A program made the position numbers and the translations under genes. Below are positions 62,141 through 64,000 of a stretch of DNA of 64,000 nt, one piece after another (position 1 is the stretch's first letter; each line of letters opens with the position of its first letter). Source of the stretch: Flavobacterium pokkalii (lineage in GTDB: Bacteria; Bacteroidota; Bacteroidia; Flavobacteriales; Flavobacteriaceae); the NCBI RefSeq assembly GCF_014596575.1, contig NZ_NASZ01000022.1, positions 1 through 64,000 of the forward strand. The letters are read 5' to 3'. Under the pieces are notes generated by a model that searched no databases, was not told the origin of the DNA, and saw only the letters and a program-made list of their open reading frames with translations.

Positions 62141-63844
62141 TTATCCTACGAATTCCACCACTTTACTTTCGCCTTCAACAGCTACTTTAGTCAAACCGTG
62201 TTTCGATAAGTTTTTCATAGAAACATCCCATTTTTTACCGCTCAAACCAGCTATAGATTTAAGTTGTACCAAATCCATTTTGTTTTCGCTTCCTTTCAAT
62301 AAATCTAAAATAACTTTCTCTTCTGGAGTTAATTCTACTTGAATTTGTTTTTTCTCAGGACGCATTTGAGGAAACAACAACACTTCCTGAATAGAAGCAT
62401 TATTGGTTAAGAACATCATCAAACGATCCATACCGATTCCCAAACCTGATGTTGGAGGCATTCCGTATTCCAATGCTCTTAAGAAATCCTCATCGATAAT
62501 TCCGTTAGCTTCATCATCACCTTTGGCAGCCAAACGCATTTGGTCTTCAAAACGTTCTCTTTGGTCAATTGGGTCATTCAATTCAGAATACGCATTGGCA
62601 ACTTCTTTACCACAAACCATTAATTCAAAACGCTCTGTTAGTTCCGGATTGTCACGGTGCTCTTTACAAAGTGGCGACATTTCTTTTGGATAATCAGTAA
62701 TAAAAGTTGGCTGAATATAATTTCCTTCACATTTTGCTCCAAAAATTTCATCAATCAGTTTTCCTTTCCCCATGGTTTCATCCACTTCAATTCCCATCCC
62801 TTTAGCAGCTTCGTATAATTCGGCTTCGCTTTTTCCTGAAATATCAAAACCAGTAAAGTGCTTGATAGAATCCGTCATCGTCACTCGGGCAAAAGGCGCT
62901 TTGAAACTAATTTGGTGTTCACCAAAAGTAACATCACTTGTTCCGTTTACCGAAACAGCACAATGTTCTAATAAACGCTCGGTGAAATCCATCATCCAGT
63001 TGTAGTCTTTGTAGGCTACATATATTTCCATGGCAGTAAATTCCGGGTTGTGCGTTCTGTCCATTCCTTCGTTACGGAAGTTTTTCGAAAACTCATAAAC
63101 ACCGTCAAATCCACCAACGATTAATCTTTTTAAGTACAATTCATTCGCAATACGCATGTACAACGGAATATCCAATGAGTTGTGGTGCGTAATAAACGGA
63201 CGCGCTGCCGCTCCACCAGGAATCGATTGTAAAACCGGAGTTTCAACTTCAAGGTATCCTGCATCATTAAAGAAACCACGCATCGCGTTGAACAATTTAG
63301 TTCTTTTGATAAAAGTTTCTTTTACTTGTGGGTTTACCGTCAAATCAACATAACGCATACGGTAACGCAATTCGGCATCGTTGAAAGCGTCAAAAACTTT
63401 TCCGTCTTCATCTACTTTTGGTAAAGGAAGCGGACGCAACGTTTTGCTTAAGAAAGTAAAACCGCTTACACGAATACATTTTGCACCTACTTGAGTTGTA
63501 AACAATTCACCTTCAATTCCGATATAATCTCCTAAATCGGTTAGTTTTTTGAAAACCTGATTGTACAAGGTTTTATCGTCGCCTTCACACAAAACATCGC
63601 GGTTCACGTACAATTGAATACGTCCTTCGCTATCCTGCAATTCGGCAAAACAAGCTTTTCCCTGATCTCTCACGCTCATCAAACGCCCTGCAACAATCAC
63701 CTTCTTACCTTCTTCAAACGTTTCCTTTATTTGTTTTGAAGTATGATTTACAGGAAAAAGATTAGCAGGATAAGGATTGATTCCTAAGTTGCGTAAAGAT
63801 TGAAGTTTTTCTCTTCGGATGATTTCTTGTTCTGATAATGCCAT
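62141..63844 (-). CDS. lysS: Lysyl-tRNA synthetase, class II
   Basis: 567 residues. It charges tRNA-Lys. The N-terminal anticodon-binding OB domain includes VIVAGRLMSVRDQGKACFAELQDSEGRIQLY (in part). Class II motifs are visible: motif 2 in FSKNFRNEGMDRTHNPEFTAMEIY (in part) and motif 3 in SGLGIGMDRLMMFLTNNASI. It is longer than the E. coli enzyme because of a C-terminal extension of about 70 residues (LTPEEKVILDLLKGSENKMDLV onwards), a feature seen in Bacteroidetes lysS. Monocistronic. Confidence 0.98.
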   Translation of the reverse strand: MALSEQEIIRREKLQSLRNLGINPYPANLFPVNHTSKQIKETFEEGKKVIVAGRLMSVRDQGKACFAELQDSEGRIQLYVNRDVLCEGDDKTLYNQVFKKLTDLGDYIGIEGELFTTQVGAKCIRVSGFTFLSKTLRPLPLPKVDEDGKVFDAFNDAELRYRMRYVDLTVNPQVKETFIKRTKLFNAMRGFFNDAGYLEVETPVLQSIPGGAAARPFITHHNSLDIPLYMRIANELYLKRLIVGGFDGVYEFSKNFRNEGMDRTHNPEFTAMEIYVAYKDYNWMMDFTERLLEHCAVSVNGTSDVTFGEHQISFKAPFARVTMTDSIKHFTGFDISGKSEAELYEAAKGMGIEVDETMGKGKLIDEIFGAKCEGNYIQPTFITDYPKEMSPLCKEHRDNPELTERFELMVCGKEVANAYSELNDPIDQRERFEDQMRLAAKGDDEANGIIDEDFLRALEYGMPPTSGLGIGMDRLMMFLTNNASIQEVLLFPQMRPEKKQIQVELTPEEKVILDLLKGSENKMDLVQLKSIAGLSGKKWDVSMKNLSKHGLTKVAVEGESKVVEFVG

Positions 63845-63951
63845 TATAGTCTGATTTTTAAGACCGCAAAGATAAAAAAAAGAATGCAGACTTTAGAACG
63901 CAGATTTTTAGATTTTTTAGGAGCAGAAAATCTCGGTTTTTTATCACGGTT

Positions 63952-64000
63952 TGTCCTGCTGTACACTCTATCTTTTAAGCCGTCCCGAAGCTTCGGGACC
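63952..64000 (-). repeat. Dispersed intergenic repeat, copy 2 (cut by window end)
   Basis: On the minus strand AAAAGATAGAGTGTACAGCA matches the repeat at 12774-12852 (AAAAGATAGAGTGGACAGCT) with two changes. It is preceded by the perfect 18-base palindrome GTCCCGAAG/CTTCGGGAC (63982-63999). The unit continues beyond the window. The stretch 63845-63951 has no gene. Confidence 0.6.

Overview
The window comes from a low-GC Bacteroidetes chromosome, most likely Flavobacterium or a close relative. Supporting signs are the SusC/SusD pair with its sigma/anti-sigma genes, promoters carrying the TAnnTTTG -7 box typical of the phylum, GSCFA, DUF4230 and DUF4136-type proteins, and gene blocks such as LemA-TPM-MerR-M23-alaS. 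The nitrogen genes point to a facultative anaerobe that can respire nitrate and reduce nitrite. No plasmid or phage backbone is visible.

Layout. 1-2.5 kb: an integron-like element, made of the 3' end of a group II intron, a single-gene cassette, an attC-like hairpin and a broken tyrosine recombinase. 2.5-11.4 kb: a small hypothetical gene, an aldo/keto reductase, and a FecI-FecR-SusC-SusD nutrient uptake locus. 11.5-14.4 kb: two initiator tRNAs, era and der. 14.6-16.9 kb: an accessory islet with a TIR-domain protein, a GIY-YIG protein and an orphan antitoxin-like gene, separated by hairpins. 17-23.5 kb: a TonB receptor with an Rrf2 regulator, and a large outer-membrane barrel. 23.5-43 kb: mostly housekeeping (TPM/LemA, M23 peptidase, alaS, ilvA with an Ile-rich attenuator leader, hemL, nadA/nadB) plus lipoproteins and a truncated haemoglobin. 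42.7-48.1 kb, minus strand: an anaerobic/NO-stress operon (ric, nrdD, a separate glycyl-radical mini-gene, nrdG, a His-rich membrane protein, and an NsrR-like Rrf2 regulator). 48.4-53.0 kb, plus strand: nirK, cytochrome c, nirV-like, SCO and porin. 53.2-61.3 kb: two NarK-type transporters and a nitrate reductase operon (NarI-like cytochrome b, Nas-type molybdoenzyme, four-cluster ferredoxin, Tat-Rieske protein, small membrane protein). 61.5-64 kb: an LTxxQ protein, lysS and part of a dispersed repeat.

How the parts fit. Nitrate would enter through the NarK proteins and be reduced in the cytoplasm by the molybdoenzyme, fed from quinol by the NarI-like subunit through the ferredoxin; the role of the Rieske protein is unclear. 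Nitrite would then be reduced to NO by the lipoprotein NirK, which carries its own cytochrome domain and has a free cytochrome next to it. The divergent ric operon repairs NO-damaged Fe-S centres and supplies deoxynucleotides without oxygen. A shared 26-bp palindrome lies in front of ric, nirK and narK and suggests one regulator; the Rrf2 protein with NsrR-like cysteines in the same operon is the natural candidate (inference).

The most unusual observations are: a class III ribonucleotide reductase whose glycyl-radical loop is on a separate 54-residue gene; a cassette/attC-like system beside a non-IntI recombinase, with a group II intron exactly at an attC-like core; the palindrome regulon; the hybrid nitrate reductase; and an isoleucine-rich attenuator leader before ilvA.
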